Below, piece after piece: positions 49,124 to 58,566 of a stretch of 64,000 nucleotides of DNA. The position numbers and the translations under genes are program-made. Origin of the DNA: an uncultured Pseudomonadota bacterium (GTDB lineage: Bacteria > Pseudomonadota > Gammaproteobacteria > Burkholderiales > Thiobacillaceae); NCBI GenBank assembly GCA_903835655.1, contig CAILNT010000008.1, positions 35,274-99,273 of the forward strand, given 5' to 3'. Every line of letters starts with the position of its first letter. Position 1 is the stretch's first letter. Below the pieces are notes generated by a model. It was not told the origin of the DNA, ran no database searches, and worked only from the letters and a program-made list of their open reading frames with translations.

Positions 49124-50316
49124 GTCACGCAGCACTGCCGGCGCTGGCCTTGTCCGATAGCGCCTTGTCTCGTCTGCGCGAAGGTGTGCTACGCCTCGAT
49201 GTGCGCGGTCATGTGCGCTCGCTGAATACCGCCGCCCGCCCCTGGTTGCGTGGTTGCATCGATCAGGCCAAACGCCTGGCGTCATTGGCGGCGGCCGCCA
49301 AGCGGGGGGATGTGCTGTTGCCCGTGCGCTTGAATCTTTTTGATAACTGTCCTAGCTGCCCGAAATCTCCATCGGATACGTGGTTGGACCACGACGGGCG
49401 GGACGGTTATGTGTTGTTGATCGTCCCGGTTGAGGTGGCGCCAGTGATCCAGGCCGGAAGTGCCAAGGATGCCATGCTCTTGCTGGACGGCGAGGCGCTC
49501 GAAGAGATGCGGCGACTGAAAACGCAACTCTTGTGTTTCGCCGTTGCGGACGCAACTCAGGGTAACGCAACTCAGGGTAACGCAACGCCGGTAGATGCAA
49601 CGCCGGTAGGTGCAACGCCGTGTGATTCGCCGCCTGCTGAAGCGCCGCTATCCGAACTAAAGCAACATGCGGCGGAACTGTCGGCCATCCTCGGCGAAGT
49701 TCGCGACCTGGCCTATCTGAATCAGCGCGACCTGGCGTTTACCGATGAGCGCTTCGCTCTGGGGACGATGCTGGCCGATATCCTTCCCGAATTGCAAGCC
49801 CAGACCGGTACGGCGTCCATAAGATACGAGGAGGGCTCGGACATCGGCCAGGTTTATGGCCACCGTAGCTGGCTGCGCCAGGCCATCCTCACCCTGATCG
49901 TACGTATGCGCGAGGGCTGCCCTCCCAGTAACTACGTGAATATTGCGCTGCGCCAACTAGGCGATTTTGTCGTGGTCACCGGCAAGGTCAACATCGATCG
50001 CAATAAACAATCCGGCGTCGCCGCAATGGCCAGCGCACGCACGTCTGGCGCCGGTTTTGGGCTACGCATCCAGATCTGCCAGCGCATCGTAGAATTGCAC
50101 GGCGGTTCGCTGAAGATCGAATATGGAGTAGCACCCATGATCTATTCCTTCACGATGACGCTGGCAACAGGCTTGCCGGCACACGAACGCAGTCGCGCCT
50201 CCTGCGCGGACTGTCGCTACACCCTTCAAGCACTGGAATTTGGCCGTGATCTGGCCGACCTGATCGCCGCGCCCCATCTGTCTGGCGCCCCCCAACCTGA
50301 GAAGCCCCAATCATGA
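49120..50316 (+). CDS. Kinase-like protein with HATPase-type domain but no H-box
   Basis: The protein has 398 residues. A PAS-like start (LRLDVRGHVRSLNTAARPWLRG) is followed by a minisatellite linker (145-167, DATQGNATQGNATPVDATPVGATP). A helical segment follows where a HisKA would be, but without His-Glu/Asp (LKQHAAELSAILGEVRDLAYLN). The C-terminal part has N-box-like SWLRQAILTLIVRMREG and the G-box-like SGAGFGLRIQICQRIVELHGGSLKIE. The expected phospho-acceptor is missing, so this is probably a pseudokinase or a protein that presents a signal to the next receiver. Overlaps both neighbours by ATGA. Activity untested. Confidence 0.8.
   Translation: MSHAALPALALSDSALSRLREGVLRLDVRGHVRSLNTAARPWLRGCIDQAKRLASLAAAAKRGDVLLPVRLNLFDNCPSCPKSPSDTWLDHDGRDGYVLLIVPVEVAPVIQAGSAKDAMLLLDGEALEEMRRLKTQLLCFAVADATQGNATQGNATPVDATPVGATPCDSPPAEAPLSELKQHAAELSAILGEVRDLAYLNQRDLAFTDERFALGTMLADILPELQAQTGTASIRYEEGSDIGQVYGHRSWLRQAILTLIVRMREGCPPSNYVNIALRQLGDFVVVTGKVNIDRNKQSGVAAMASARTSGAGFGLRIQICQRIVELHGGSLKIEYGVAPMIYSFTMTLATGLPAHERSRASCADCRYTLQALEFGRDLADLIAAPHLSGAPQPEKPQS
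49552..49620 (+). repeat. In-frame 15-bp minisatellite
   Basis: Units start at 49552, 49567, 49582, 49597 and a partial one at 49612. The first two are GCAACTCAGGGTAAC; the next are GCAACGCCGGTAGAT and GCAACGCCGGTAGGT. The 15-bp period keeps the frame, giving a five-residue repeat (ATQGN, ATPVD, ATPVG). Confidence 0.9.
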
Positions 50317-50678
50317 AAACCATCCTGATCGTCGATGACCACCCTGATATTCGTAACCTGGTTCGCGTCCTGCTCGACCGCCATTACACCATTTTCGAGG
50401 CCGACAACGGGGTGTCGGCACTCGAACTCGTCCGCCGGCACCACCCCGCGCTGGTCGTCCTGGACGTGATGATGCCGGGCGAGATCGATGGCTTGCAAGC
50501 GCTCAAAATCATCAAGGATGATCCCGAGTTGGCGGACATCTATGTCATCATGGTGACGGCGCGGGGTCAGGTGAGTGACTTTGAATTCGCCACTTCTTTG
50601 GGCGCGGACGCCTACTTCATCAAACCGTTCAGTCCACTCAAGCTGGTCAATAAAATCCGTTCCGTGGTGCCGGCATGA
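50313..50678 (+). CDS. Stand-alone receiver domain (CheY-like)
   Basis: This 121-residue single domain has D8/D9, acceptor D51 in VVLDVMMPGEIDG, Thr in MVTARGQ and Lys in IKPFSPLKL, so all phosphotransfer residues are intact. No output domain is present. It is paralogous to the lone receiver at 57503 (shared KTILIVDD/KKLLIVDD, FEADN/VEADN, SLGADAYFIKPFSPL/SLGADAYFVKPFSPL). It is coupled by ATGA on both sides and probably carries phosphate between the kinases of the operon. Confidence 0.93.
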   Translation: MKTILIVDDHPDIRNLVRVLLDRHYTIFEADNGVSALELVRRHHPALVVLDVMMPGEIDGLQALKIIKDDPELADIYVIMVTARGQVSDFEFATSLGADAYFIKPFSPLKLVNKIRSVVPA

Positions 50679-52873
50679 TTGAGATTGTGGGCGCTACGCC
50701 CGAACTCGTGGATGACGTGCCGCCGGTCGATCTCAAGGCGCAGTTGTATCGCTACGCCGACGACCTGACTACGCTGCTCGATCAGCATCTCCACCTGGAG
50801 AAGTCGCACAGCCACCTCATCGAGTCCTACCAGCATCTGGATGCGAGCGAGGCGACCCTGCAAAGCCTGATGCTCGCGTCGCGCGACGTTTATCTGGTGA
50901 CGGACTTAGCCGGCGTCATCGTGCATTCGAATGCGGTGGCGACAGAACGCCTCGCGTGCGCTAACCCGGACGGACGCCAGTTGTTCGATCTGTTACCCGT
51001 GGCGGATCGCTCTCGCCTCGAAGCCCTGCTCGCGGAAGGTGCCCAAGGCCTGGGCAGCGAGACCCGGCTGGTCCTGAACGAGGTGGGTGGTGAGGCAAGC
51101 GTGCTGCATGTACGCGTCCTGCCGGCGCTGCGCCAACTGGACGGCGAAGCGCTGCTGCACTGGCTGATGTACGACGAGTCGTCGGGGAATCCTCCACTCA
51201 CCGTCGAGTCGAACGCGGCCTTGCTTGCCTTCCAGAATGCCCCCATCGGGATCACCGTCACCGACATGGACGGCACCATACTCGCCGTCAATCATGCCGT
51301 CACTCGCATCACCGGCTACACTGCGGAAGAGCTGTTGGGGCGCACGCCGCGCGTCTTCAGTTCGGGCATCCAGAGTAAGAGATTCTACCAGGAATTCTGG
51401 CAGGCGCTCAAGGGAGATGGATTTTGGCAGGGCTCCTTATTCAACCGGCGCAAGAATGGAGACATTTATTCCCAGTGGTTGACCATCACCGTGGTGCGCG
51501 AGGGCGGAGTCACCAAAATGGTGGCGATGCTCCCCGAGGAGTCGCCAGAACCGAAGGCGGCAACGTCGCTCAATACCCACTACGACGATTTGACGCGCTT
51601 GCCCAACCGGATACTGTTCCTGGAACGCCTCAGCATGGCGGTAAGCCATGCGCTGCATAGCGGCCAGAACCTGACCCTGATGTACATCAACCTGGACGGG
51701 ATGAAGGCGATCAACAGCAAATTTGGCTACAAAGCCGGAGATTCCGTGCTGCAAAACGTGGCGCAGTGTCTGCGCGAGGAGTCGCAGGATCAGGACACGG
51801 TGGCGCGCTGGGGTGGGGACGAGTTTGTCGTCATCCTGCCATCGCTAGCTGGCGACGCGAACATCTGCTTGCTGGCCCGCAACCTGATCGGCTCCCTGGA
51901 GATGCCGATGCACCTCGATGGCGAAAAGGTGCGTGTCGGCTGTAGTATCGGCTGCGCCCAGTTACCGGCGGATAGTCGGGACGGCGAGGCCTTGCTGATC
52001 CACGCCAAGGCGGCCATGTACGCGGCCAAGCTGCAAGGGGGACGCAGGCATGCCCTCTATACCGCCAGCGATTCCAGGATGCACCCGACTGAGCCGTTTG
52101 AGTCGGAGGCCCTCCTGGAAGTGGCCATCGCCGAGGATCAATTCGAAGTTACCTACCAACCGCAGTTCGACCTGTCCGGGGTGTCGCCGTACCTGACCGG
52201 CGTCGAGGCGCAGGTGCGCTGGCGTCAGGCGGAGAAGAGCGATATGCCGGCGCCCACCTTCGTTTTTGTCGCCCTGCGCTGCGGCGCCGTCAAGCCTATA
52301 GGCTCCTGGTTGCTGGGCATTGCCGCTTGCCAGGTCAAGACCTGACAAGCGGCCGGTCTGCTTGGCCTGCAAATGTCGATGAAGATTTCTTCGCAGCATC
52401 TGAACGAGCCGGATTTCATCCGTCAAGTCGATGCCGCTCTCATCGAGTCCGGTATCGAAGCGTCCAGCCTGAACTTCGATATCGAAGAACAAGACGCCCT
52501 GTCTGAGATCGAAAGCCACCAGAACCGACTCTGGCTGTTGCGATCTTTGGGGGTGCAACTGAGTATCGCCAATTTTACCGGCGGCCAGGGCTTACAGCGC
52601 CTGATTACGCCGCCCCTGTCGCGTCTGAAGATCGGCCCCAGTCTTGTGGCGGCACTGAACGAGCGTACCGATGCTCGCGCCGTCTGCCAGGCGATCATCG
52701 GCATCGGCAATGCGTTCGGACTGGATGTCGCGGCGGTCGGCGTCGAACACGCGGAGCAGTTGGATGTGCTGCGCACGATGGGTTTCCATGGCGCACAAGG
52801 CGCTCTGCTCGGGGAGGCGATGTCCGCCACCGATTTCGGCCATTTGGTCGAAAAAACCGCATCCAGGTTATGA
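50675..52873 (+). pseudogene. GGDEF/degenerate-EAL protein gene interrupted by an in-frame TGA
   Basis: Coiled coil, PAS (about 60-170), PAS (about 180-295), GGDEF with intact GGDEF at 380-384, then an EAL domain. A single TGA at 52343-52345 (codon 557) stops translation after AACQVKT; the same frame continues with QAAGLLGLQMSMKISSQHLNEPDF to 52873, and homologues have Trp (TGG) at the stop position. The EAL domain is degenerate anyway: EAQVRW for EALLRW, MKIS for VNLS, LSIANFT for ALDDFG, LKIG for LKID. The GGDEF part should still make c-di-GMP; the I-site Arg is replaced (Q371-D-Q-D374). The 3' part (restart possible at ATG 52373) overlaps the next gene by ATGA. Confidence 0.88.
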
Positions 52874-55800
52874 GAATTCACAGAGAGGGACACTCGGGGC
52901 GGCCAGGCATCATTGCCGGCTTGCGCTTCGGTCTGGTCATCGCCGTCGCCTATTTCTTGAGCGGAAAACTCGGGCTGATGTTCGCTCCGAACGAAGGGTA
53001 CGCGACGGCGTTTTTTCCCGCAGCCGGCATTGCGCTGGCCTGCGTTCTGATCTACGGCTGGAAGGCCGTTCCCTGGGTTTTTCTGGGCGGGCTGGTCCTC
53101 AATCTATCTCATGCATACACCGCGCAGTCACTCAGCGGACTCGATGTGGCTGCGGCCCTGGGTATCGCCTGCGCCTCGACCTTGCAGGCCATCCTGAGCG
53201 CTTACCTGTTACGCCGGTTTATCGCGCCCGGCACGGCTGGCTTTGTGCTCGATACTGGACAGGAGGCCATACGCTTCGTTGCCCTGGCATCGGCCGGTTG
53301 CGTGGTTAGCGCTTCGCTCGCCACTGCTTGGATGTTCGGATTGAATCTCATTACCTCTGAAAGTGCCGGCTTTAGCTGGCTGACCTGGTGGGTGGGTGAT
53401 GCGCTGGGGGTACTCCTCACGATGCCGCTGACCCTCACCCTGATCGGGCAGCCGCAGTCCTTGTGGCGGGCGCGGCGCTTGCCGCTGGGCCTGTTGCTCG
53501 GTTTCGGCCTGCCTCTGGTCGGGGGTGTCGTCCACTATGTGAGTCAACTGGAACGCGAGCAAGGGCTGGTCGAATTCCGCCTGCTCAGCGAGCGCGTGTC
53601 CGAACAACTGTCCATGCGCATGTCGGAGCAGGAGGCCTTCGTCGATCAGTTGGCCGCAGTGATGTCCGGTCCGAACCCCATTTCGCCACTGGAATTCGCG
53701 CGCATGAGCCGAGAGGGCTTGACACGTTTTCATGCAACGATGCAGGCGGTCGAGTGGGCGCCGCGAGTGACGACCGAGCAGCGCGCGGCGTTCGAGAGGA
53801 CGCGGCATCTGACCAGGTCGAGCTACGCCATCAAGGAAAAGAATGCCCAGGGGAAGATGCGCGTGGCAGGGTATCGGCCCGAATATGTGCCGGTGACCTA
53901 CATCGAGCCCTTGCGCGGCAACGAGTCGGCAGAGGGTTACGACCTGCTTTCCAACCCATCCAGGCGCGCGACCATCGAGTCGGCCCGGCTGACCGATGTG
54001 CCCACCGCCACGCCACCGCTGCAGTTGGTGCAGGAGCGCGGCCGGCAACAGGGATTGCTACTCGTGCATTGGGTGTCGGGGGGCAGCAATGGGCCAGGGT
54101 TGGTGCTCGTGGTGCTGCGCATGGGCGACTTCATGCGGAACATCGTGGGCGACCAGAACAAGAAGGTGAATGTGCGGCTACACGATGTCGCGTCCCGGGA
54201 TGAGGTGATCTTCGACAGCCAGCCGCAGTCGAGTTGGGTGAGCCGGTTGAGCCAGGCTCACCAGGTCTCGGGCGGCCGCGCTTACCGCATAGAGACCGCG
54301 CCGACCCCGGCTTACCTGGTGGCGCATCGCAATTGGCAAAGCTGGATGGTGGCCGTGGGTGGCCTGGTCTTTCTGGGCATGCTGAGCCTTTCCCTGATGC
54401 TGGCCTCGGCGCGCAGGGCGAGCATCGAGGCGCTGGTCACCCTGCGGACCGCCGAGCTGGAATCGGCCCGAGGCGAGGCGGAGCAGGCAAGCAAGCTGCT
54501 GCGCGAGGCGGTGAGCAGCATCGCCCAGGGTTTCACCATTTTCGACGAAAACGATAGACTAGTGCTGTGCAACGAGGCTTACCGCAGCTTCTACTCAGTC
54601 AGTCGCGACATCATCGTGCCGGGCAACCGTTTTGAGCAGATCGTACGCGATGGCGCTCTGCGCGGTCAGTATTGGGAGATTGAGGGCGACGTCGAGGCAT
54701 GGGTGCGGCAGCGCGTCGCCCAACATCAGAACGCGCACGGCGAGGCGATCGAACAGCAACTCGGCGATGGCCGCTGGCTGCTGATCGTGGAGTACCGCAC
54801 GCCCAGCGGCTACATCGTTGGCAACCGTATCGACATCAGTGAAATCAAGCGCACCGAGCTGGCGTTGGCCGAGAGCGAACAACGCTGGGCGCTGTCGGTG
54901 ATGGGGGCGAACGACGGCATCTGGGACTGGAATATGCAGACCGGGGCGCTCTATGGTTCCGAACGCTGGTTGTCCATGCTGGGTTACGCGGCTGCGGATT
55001 TCGGGGGTCGGATCGAAGACTGGCAAGCGCTGCTGCACCCGGAGGATGTTGCGCGGACCATGGCCGAGATGCAGCGACATCTTGCCGGCGAGAGCGAATT
55101 CTACGGGGTCGAACTACGCCTGCGCTGCAAGGATGGTGCTTACAAGTGGATATTGTGTCGTGGCAAGGCGATGTTCGATGCTGCCGGCAAGCCGGTGCGC
55201 ATGTCGGGCTCGCACACCGACATCAGCGTGCGACGAGCGGCGGAGGAAAGCGTGCGCGAACAGACCGAGCAACTCGGGGCGATCTTTACCTTGAGCCCGG
55301 ATGGCTTCGTCACTTTCGATGCCCGTCGCTGCGTTAAGTATGTCAGCCCCGCCTTCCTGCGCATGACGGGCTTGGGCGAGAAGGAAATGATCGGGCTCGA
55401 TGAAGCCGTTTTCTCCAGGAGGTTGACGCAGCTCTGCCTTCCCCTGGCGACCTTCCCGGGTGTGGCGGCGTTGCGCGCGGCGCAGAATGCCGGCTCGGGT
55501 GAGCGGGGGGCACAGCCTGGCCGCCGGCAACTGATCGAGATCGCAGCGGCCAAGCGTGTGCTCGAGGTGGGCCTGCGCCTGGCGGAGGGCGAAGTGGTGT
55601 CGCAGATCCTCTACTTCCGCGATGTCACCCACGAAACCGAGATCGACCGCATGAAGAGCGAGTTTCTCTCGACCGCAGCGCATGAATTGCGCACGCCGAT
55701 GGCGAATATCTACGGCTATGCCGAGCTCATGCTTGAATTTCCCTTGCCCGAGGAAGATCAGCGCGAGTCTCTACGGGTCATATTCCGGCACTCGGAGCGC

Positions 55801-56358
55801 ATGGTGTCCATCATCAATGAGCTGCTCGATCTGGCTCGCATCGAGTCGCGGCGCGGCAAGGACTTCAAACTGGAGCACATCGACGTGGGCGTGCTGCTGA
55901 ACGAGGTCGTGGACCACTTTACCCCTCCCGATAGTCGTGCTCGCCCGCTTGGGGCAACCGGCGATATTCCCGTCTGGGTCTGGGCGGATCGCGGCAAGCT
56001 GACGCAGGTGTTGATCAACGTGCTCGCCAACGCCTACAAGTACTCACCCGATGGCGGGCCGGTGGAAATGGAGTTGGTCGAGTCACCCGCCACGGAAACG
56101 GCAGCGGGCGGCGCCAGCATACGTATTATCGACCACGGCATCGGCATGACACCCGCGCAACTCGAACGAGTCTGCGAGCGTTTTTACCGGGCGGATGCCT
56201 CGGGTCGTATTCCTGGCACCGGCTTGGGGATGAGCATCGTCAAGGAAATCATCGAGCTGCATGGCGGTGAGGTGGCCCTTGCCAGCCAGATCGGTGTAGG
56301 CACCACGGTAACGCTGTGGTTACCCACAGGATCGGCGCTGGAGGCGGCTGAGTCATGA
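52870..56358 (+). CDS. MASE1-CHASE-PAS membrane histidine kinase
   Basis: The protein has 1162 residues. The MASE1 membrane sensor (about 1-215, eight helices, GYATAFFPAAGIALA), CHASE periplasmic domain (about 240-480), closing membrane helix (about 495-520), three PAS domains (about 545-670, 680-790 and 805-920), HisKA with His938 in AAHELRTPMANIYG and HATPase with GTGLGMSIVKEIIELHGG. There is no receiver, so it should hand its phosphate to the neighbouring receivers. The last PAS plus kinase core (EQLGAIFTLSPDGFVTFDARRCVKYVSPAFLRM...) is closely related to the kinase at 62015. The start is fixed by ATGA overlap. Confidence 0.93.
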   Translation: MRIHREGHSGRPGIIAGLRFGLVIAVAYFLSGKLGLMFAPNEGYATAFFPAAGIALACVLIYGWKAVPWVFLGGLVLNLSHAYTAQSLSGLDVAAALGIACASTLQAILSAYLLRRFIAPGTAGFVLDTGQEAIRFVALASAGCVVSASLATAWMFGLNLITSESAGFSWLTWWVGDALGVLLTMPLTLTLIGQPQSLWRARRLPLGLLLGFGLPLVGGVVHYVSQLEREQGLVEFRLLSERVSEQLSMRMSEQEAFVDQLAAVMSGPNPISPLEFARMSREGLTRFHATMQAVEWAPRVTTEQRAAFERTRHLTRSSYAIKEKNAQGKMRVAGYRPEYVPVTYIEPLRGNESAEGYDLLSNPSRRATIESARLTDVPTATPPLQLVQERGRQQGLLLVHWVSGGSNGPGLVLVVLRMGDFMRNIVGDQNKKVNVRLHDVASRDEVIFDSQPQSSWVSRLSQAHQVSGGRAYRIETAPTPAYLVAHRNWQSWMVAVGGLVFLGMLSLSLMLASARRASIEALVTLRTAELESARGEAEQASKLLREAVSSIAQGFTIFDENDRLVLCNEAYRSFYSVSRDIIVPGNRFEQIVRDGALRGQYWEIEGDVEAWVRQRVAQHQNAHGEAIEQQLGDGRWLLIVEYRTPSGYIVGNRIDISEIKRTELALAESEQRWALSVMGANDGIWDWNMQTGALYGSERWLSMLGYAAADFGGRIEDWQALLHPEDVARTMAEMQRHLAGESEFYGVELRLRCKDGAYKWILCRGKAMFDAAGKPVRMSGSHTDISVRRAAEESVREQTEQLGAIFTLSPDGFVTFDARRCVKYVSPAFLRMTGLGEKEMIGLDEAVFSRRLTQLCLPLATFPGVAALRAAQNAGSGERGAQPGRRQLIEIAAAKRVLEVGLRLAEGEVVSQILYFRDVTHETEIDRMKSEFLSTAAHELRTPMANIYGYAELMLEFPLPEEDQRESLRVIFRHSERMVSIINELLDLARIESRRGKDFKLEHIDVGVLLNEVVDHFTPPDSRARPLGATGDIPVWVWADRGKLTQVLINVLANAYKYSPDGGPVEMELVESPATETAAGGASIRIIDHGIGMTPAQLERVCERFYRADASGRIPGTGLGMSIVKEIIELHGGEVALASQIGVGTTVTLWLPTGSALEAAES

Positions 56359-57506
56359 TGCCCGCTCATTTCAACCGGCACGGAAAAGCCAGAGTGAGCG
56401 TGCTGATCATCGATGACAGCCCGGCGATGCTCGCTCTCCTCGAAGGACTGCTCAAGTTCGATTACCAGATCATGGCAGCCCATGACGGCGAGAGTGGATT
56501 GCAGCTCGCCGCAGCTCTGGCGCAGCCCGACCTGATTCTGCTCGATGTCGTCATGCCGGGTCTGGACGGTCATGAGGTTTGCCGCAGGCTCAAGGCCGAT
56601 CCTGCAACCCGCGATATTCCGGTGATCTTTCTGACTTCCATGAATCACGAAGCCGATGTGCAGCTCGGTTTCGAATTGGGCGCGGTTGACTACGTCGCCA
56701 AGCCGATCAGCGCACCGATCCTGCGCGCACGGATCAAGACCCACCTGAGCACCAAGTTCGCCACCGATTTCATCAAGGGCAAGAACCAGTTTCTGGTCGG
56801 CGAGGTGTCCAAGCGCGCCAGAGAGCTCGAAGCCGTGCAGGACGTGACCATCCTGGCACTCGCCTCGCTCGCCGAAACCCGTGACAACGAAACCGGCAAC
56901 CACCTGCGGCGCACCCAACACTATGTGCAGGTATTGGCCGAACACATGCAGCGGCATCCGCGCTTCTCGCTGCAACTGACGCGAAAAAACATCGAGCTCA
57001 TCTATAAATCCGCACCGTTACACGACATCGGCAAGGTGGGCATACCCGATCATATCCTGCTCAAGAATGGTCGTCTGACCCCCGAGGAATTCGCTGTGAT
57101 GAAAACGCATACCACCCTTGGACGCGAGGCCATCGAACACGCCGAGAAACAGTTGAACCACACACTGCCATTCCTGGCCCTTGCCAAGGAGATCGCCCTT
57201 TGTCACCACGAGAAGTGGGATGGCAGCGGCTACCCGGCGGGGCTGGCCGGCACAAACATCCCCATCCCCGCGCGATTGATGGCCGTGGCCGATGTTTACG
57301 ACGCGCTCATCAGCCGGCGCGTTTACAAACCGCCCATGACTCATGAACAGGCGGTTGCCATCATCACCGCAGGTCGCGGCACACACTTCGACCCGGACGT
57401 CCTCGACGCCTTCCTCGATCTGAACGGGGAATTTGCCGAGATCGCCCGGCGATTCGGCGATGAAGCGCCCGGTGGTCCGCCCTTGGACCCGGGAGCAGTG
57501 ACATGA
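56355..57506 (+). CDS. Response regulator with HD-GYP domain (signalling operon)
   Basis: The protein has 383 residues. The receiver has D20/D21 and acceptor D64 in LLDVVMPGLDG. The HD-GYP domain has LHDIGKVGIPDH and HHEKWDGSGYPAG, with metal ligands intact. It is expected to hydrolyse c-di-GMP and so to oppose the GGDEF protein encoded two genes upstream. It is a paralogue of the proteins at 1846 and 23452. ATGA overlaps on both sides tie it to the MASE1 kinase and the next receiver. Confidence 0.94.
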   Translation: MMPAHFNRHGKARVSVLIIDDSPAMLALLEGLLKFDYQIMAAHDGESGLQLAAALAQPDLILLDVVMPGLDGHEVCRRLKADPATRDIPVIFLTSMNHEADVQLGFELGAVDYVAKPISAPILRARIKTHLSTKFATDFIKGKNQFLVGEVSKRARELEAVQDVTILALASLAETRDNETGNHLRRTQHYVQVLAEHMQRHPRFSLQLTRKNIELIYKSAPLHDIGKVGIPDHILLKNGRLTPEEFAVMKTHTTLGREAIEHAEKQLNHTLPFLALAKEIALCHHEKWDGSGYPAGLAGTNIPIPARLMAVADVYDALISRRVYKPPMTHEQAVAIITAGRGTHFDPDVLDAFLDLNGEFAEIARRFGDEAPGGPPLDPGAVT

Positions 57507-57865
57507 AAAAACTCTTGATCGTAGACGACCAGGTCAACATCCGCAGGATGATCTGCCTGGCCCTGCGCGACCATTTTTCCACCGTCGAAGCGGATAATGC
57601 CGACTCGGCCTACACCATGATCCTGGCTGAGCCGCCCACCGGCATCGTGCTGGACGTGATGATGCCAGGCAGCATGAACGGCTTTCAGTTGTGCCAGAGG
57701 ATCAAGAGTGACCCGGCATTGCGGGCCATACATGTCGTGCTCATCACCGCCTGCGGCCAGGTGGCCGACCAGGAACTCGGTCGCTCCTTGGGTGCTGACG
57801 CCTATTTTGTGAAACCCTTCAGTCCGCTGGCCCTGGTGCAGCACCTGACACGATCCTGTTGCTGA
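57503..57865 (+). CDS. Second stand-alone receiver domain
   Basis: This 120-residue receiver has D8/D9, acceptor D51 (IVLDVMMPGSMNG) and Lys in VKPFSPLA, and ends LTRSCC. It is paralogous to the receiver at 50313. It starts by ATGA overlap and ends 27 bp before the kinase fragment. The terminal Cys pair is unlike its paralogue. Confidence 0.93.
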   Translation: MKKLLIVDDQVNIRRMICLALRDHFSTVEADNADSAYTMILAEPPTGIVLDVMMPGSMNGFQLCQRIKSDPALRAIHVVLITACGQVADQELGRSLGADAYFVKPFSPLALVQHLTRSCC

Positions 57866-57892
57866 AGCAAAGAATTCGCGAAACAACCAGCC

Positions 57893-58390
57893 ATGAACTT
57901 CACACCTGGAATTCCCCGGACGGACCAGATACACGCGGCCTGGTCGCACTGCCCTTGGGGGATGGCACTGATAGGCAACACCGGCACAGTGGAAGCCGCC
58001 AACCCGGCGTTCGTGAGCAGCGCCGGCATGGCGCTCGAGCAGTTGCTGGGCATGGAGGAGGCTGACCTCGACGCCCATCTGAGCACGCTGGATTTGCCGC
58101 GACGGCGGGTGGAGGTCTCCGTCGACGCGTTGCGCGCCGTCCATTACCTTTGTAATTCCGCAGTACCAAAGCAGGATATGCGCCACCTGGCGCGTGTGGC
58201 CGAGGCGCTGCGTGAACCGCTCGCCAGTATTTACGGCTTCACCGAGTTGCTGCTCACCCAGAACTATGACGAGCCGACCCGCCGCGATCTGACCGCCATG
58301 GTTCTGGAACAGGTCGAGGAGCTGGGGAACCTCATCAACGAAAGGCTAGACCTGACGCGCCAGACAGACCCGCCTGGCTCTTCCGCATGA
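57893..58390 (+). CDS. PAS plus H-box-like kinase fragment, phospho-acceptor His replaced
   Basis: The protein has 165 residues. A PAS-like half (PWGMALIGNTGTVEAANPAFVSSAGMALEQLLGM) is followed by a HisKA-like helical hairpin (VAEALREPLASIYGFTELLLTQNYDEPTRRDLTAMVLEQVEELGNLINERLDLTRQ). Against AAHELRTPMASIFGFSELLL in the kinase at 62015, the His is Glu and the following Glu is Ala; no ATPase domain follows. It is either a decayed kinase or a dimerisation/inhibitor module for the kinases with the same fold. It follows the receiver gene by 27 bp. Confidence 0.75.
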   Translation: MNFTPGIPRTDQIHAAWSHCPWGMALIGNTGTVEAANPAFVSSAGMALEQLLGMEEADLDAHLSTLDLPRRRVEVSVDALRAVHYLCNSAVPKQDMRHLARVAEALREPLASIYGFTELLLTQNYDEPTRRDLTAMVLEQVEELGNLINERLDLTRQTDPPGSSA

Positions 58391-58496
58391 TGAAGACCAT
58401 CGCGACGGGGAACTGCCGGCAGAAGACTCGAACTCAAGTTCAACCTTGAATCCTCAGTTGAACACGTCCGAGTGTGCGTCTGGGTTGGGGTTGGAC

Positions 58497-58519
58497 GGCG
58501 GAATAAACGGTATTCCGCC
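58497..58519. repeat. Palindrome between convergent genes
   Basis: GGCGGAATA (58497) and TATTCCGCC (58511) form a perfect 9-bp stem with a 5-base loop. It lies between the 3' ends of the kinase fragment and umuC and has no T-run. It resembles the GGCGGAATA-type dispersed palindromes of many proteobacteria; it could also slow convergent transcription. Confidence 0.65.
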
Positions 58520-58566
58520 CTACGGAACTCCGAGCAACCCGAGGGCCGGCATGCGTGACCGGTACC

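Noticed and set aside
52343..52345. TGA read as selenocysteine
   Set aside because: Family members have Trp here, there is no redox site and no convincing SECIS-like hairpin was seen right after it.
52373..52873. Separate 166-residue EAL-like gene
   Set aside because: It is in the same frame as the upstream GGDEF gene with only a single TGA between them, and the sequence between is homologous to EAL domains, so it is the 3' part of one interrupted gene.
58391..58566. tRNA-like or small RNA gene in the umuC/kinase-fragment gap
   Set aside because: Only the GGCGGAATA palindrome is structured; no cloverleaf or promoter pattern is visible.
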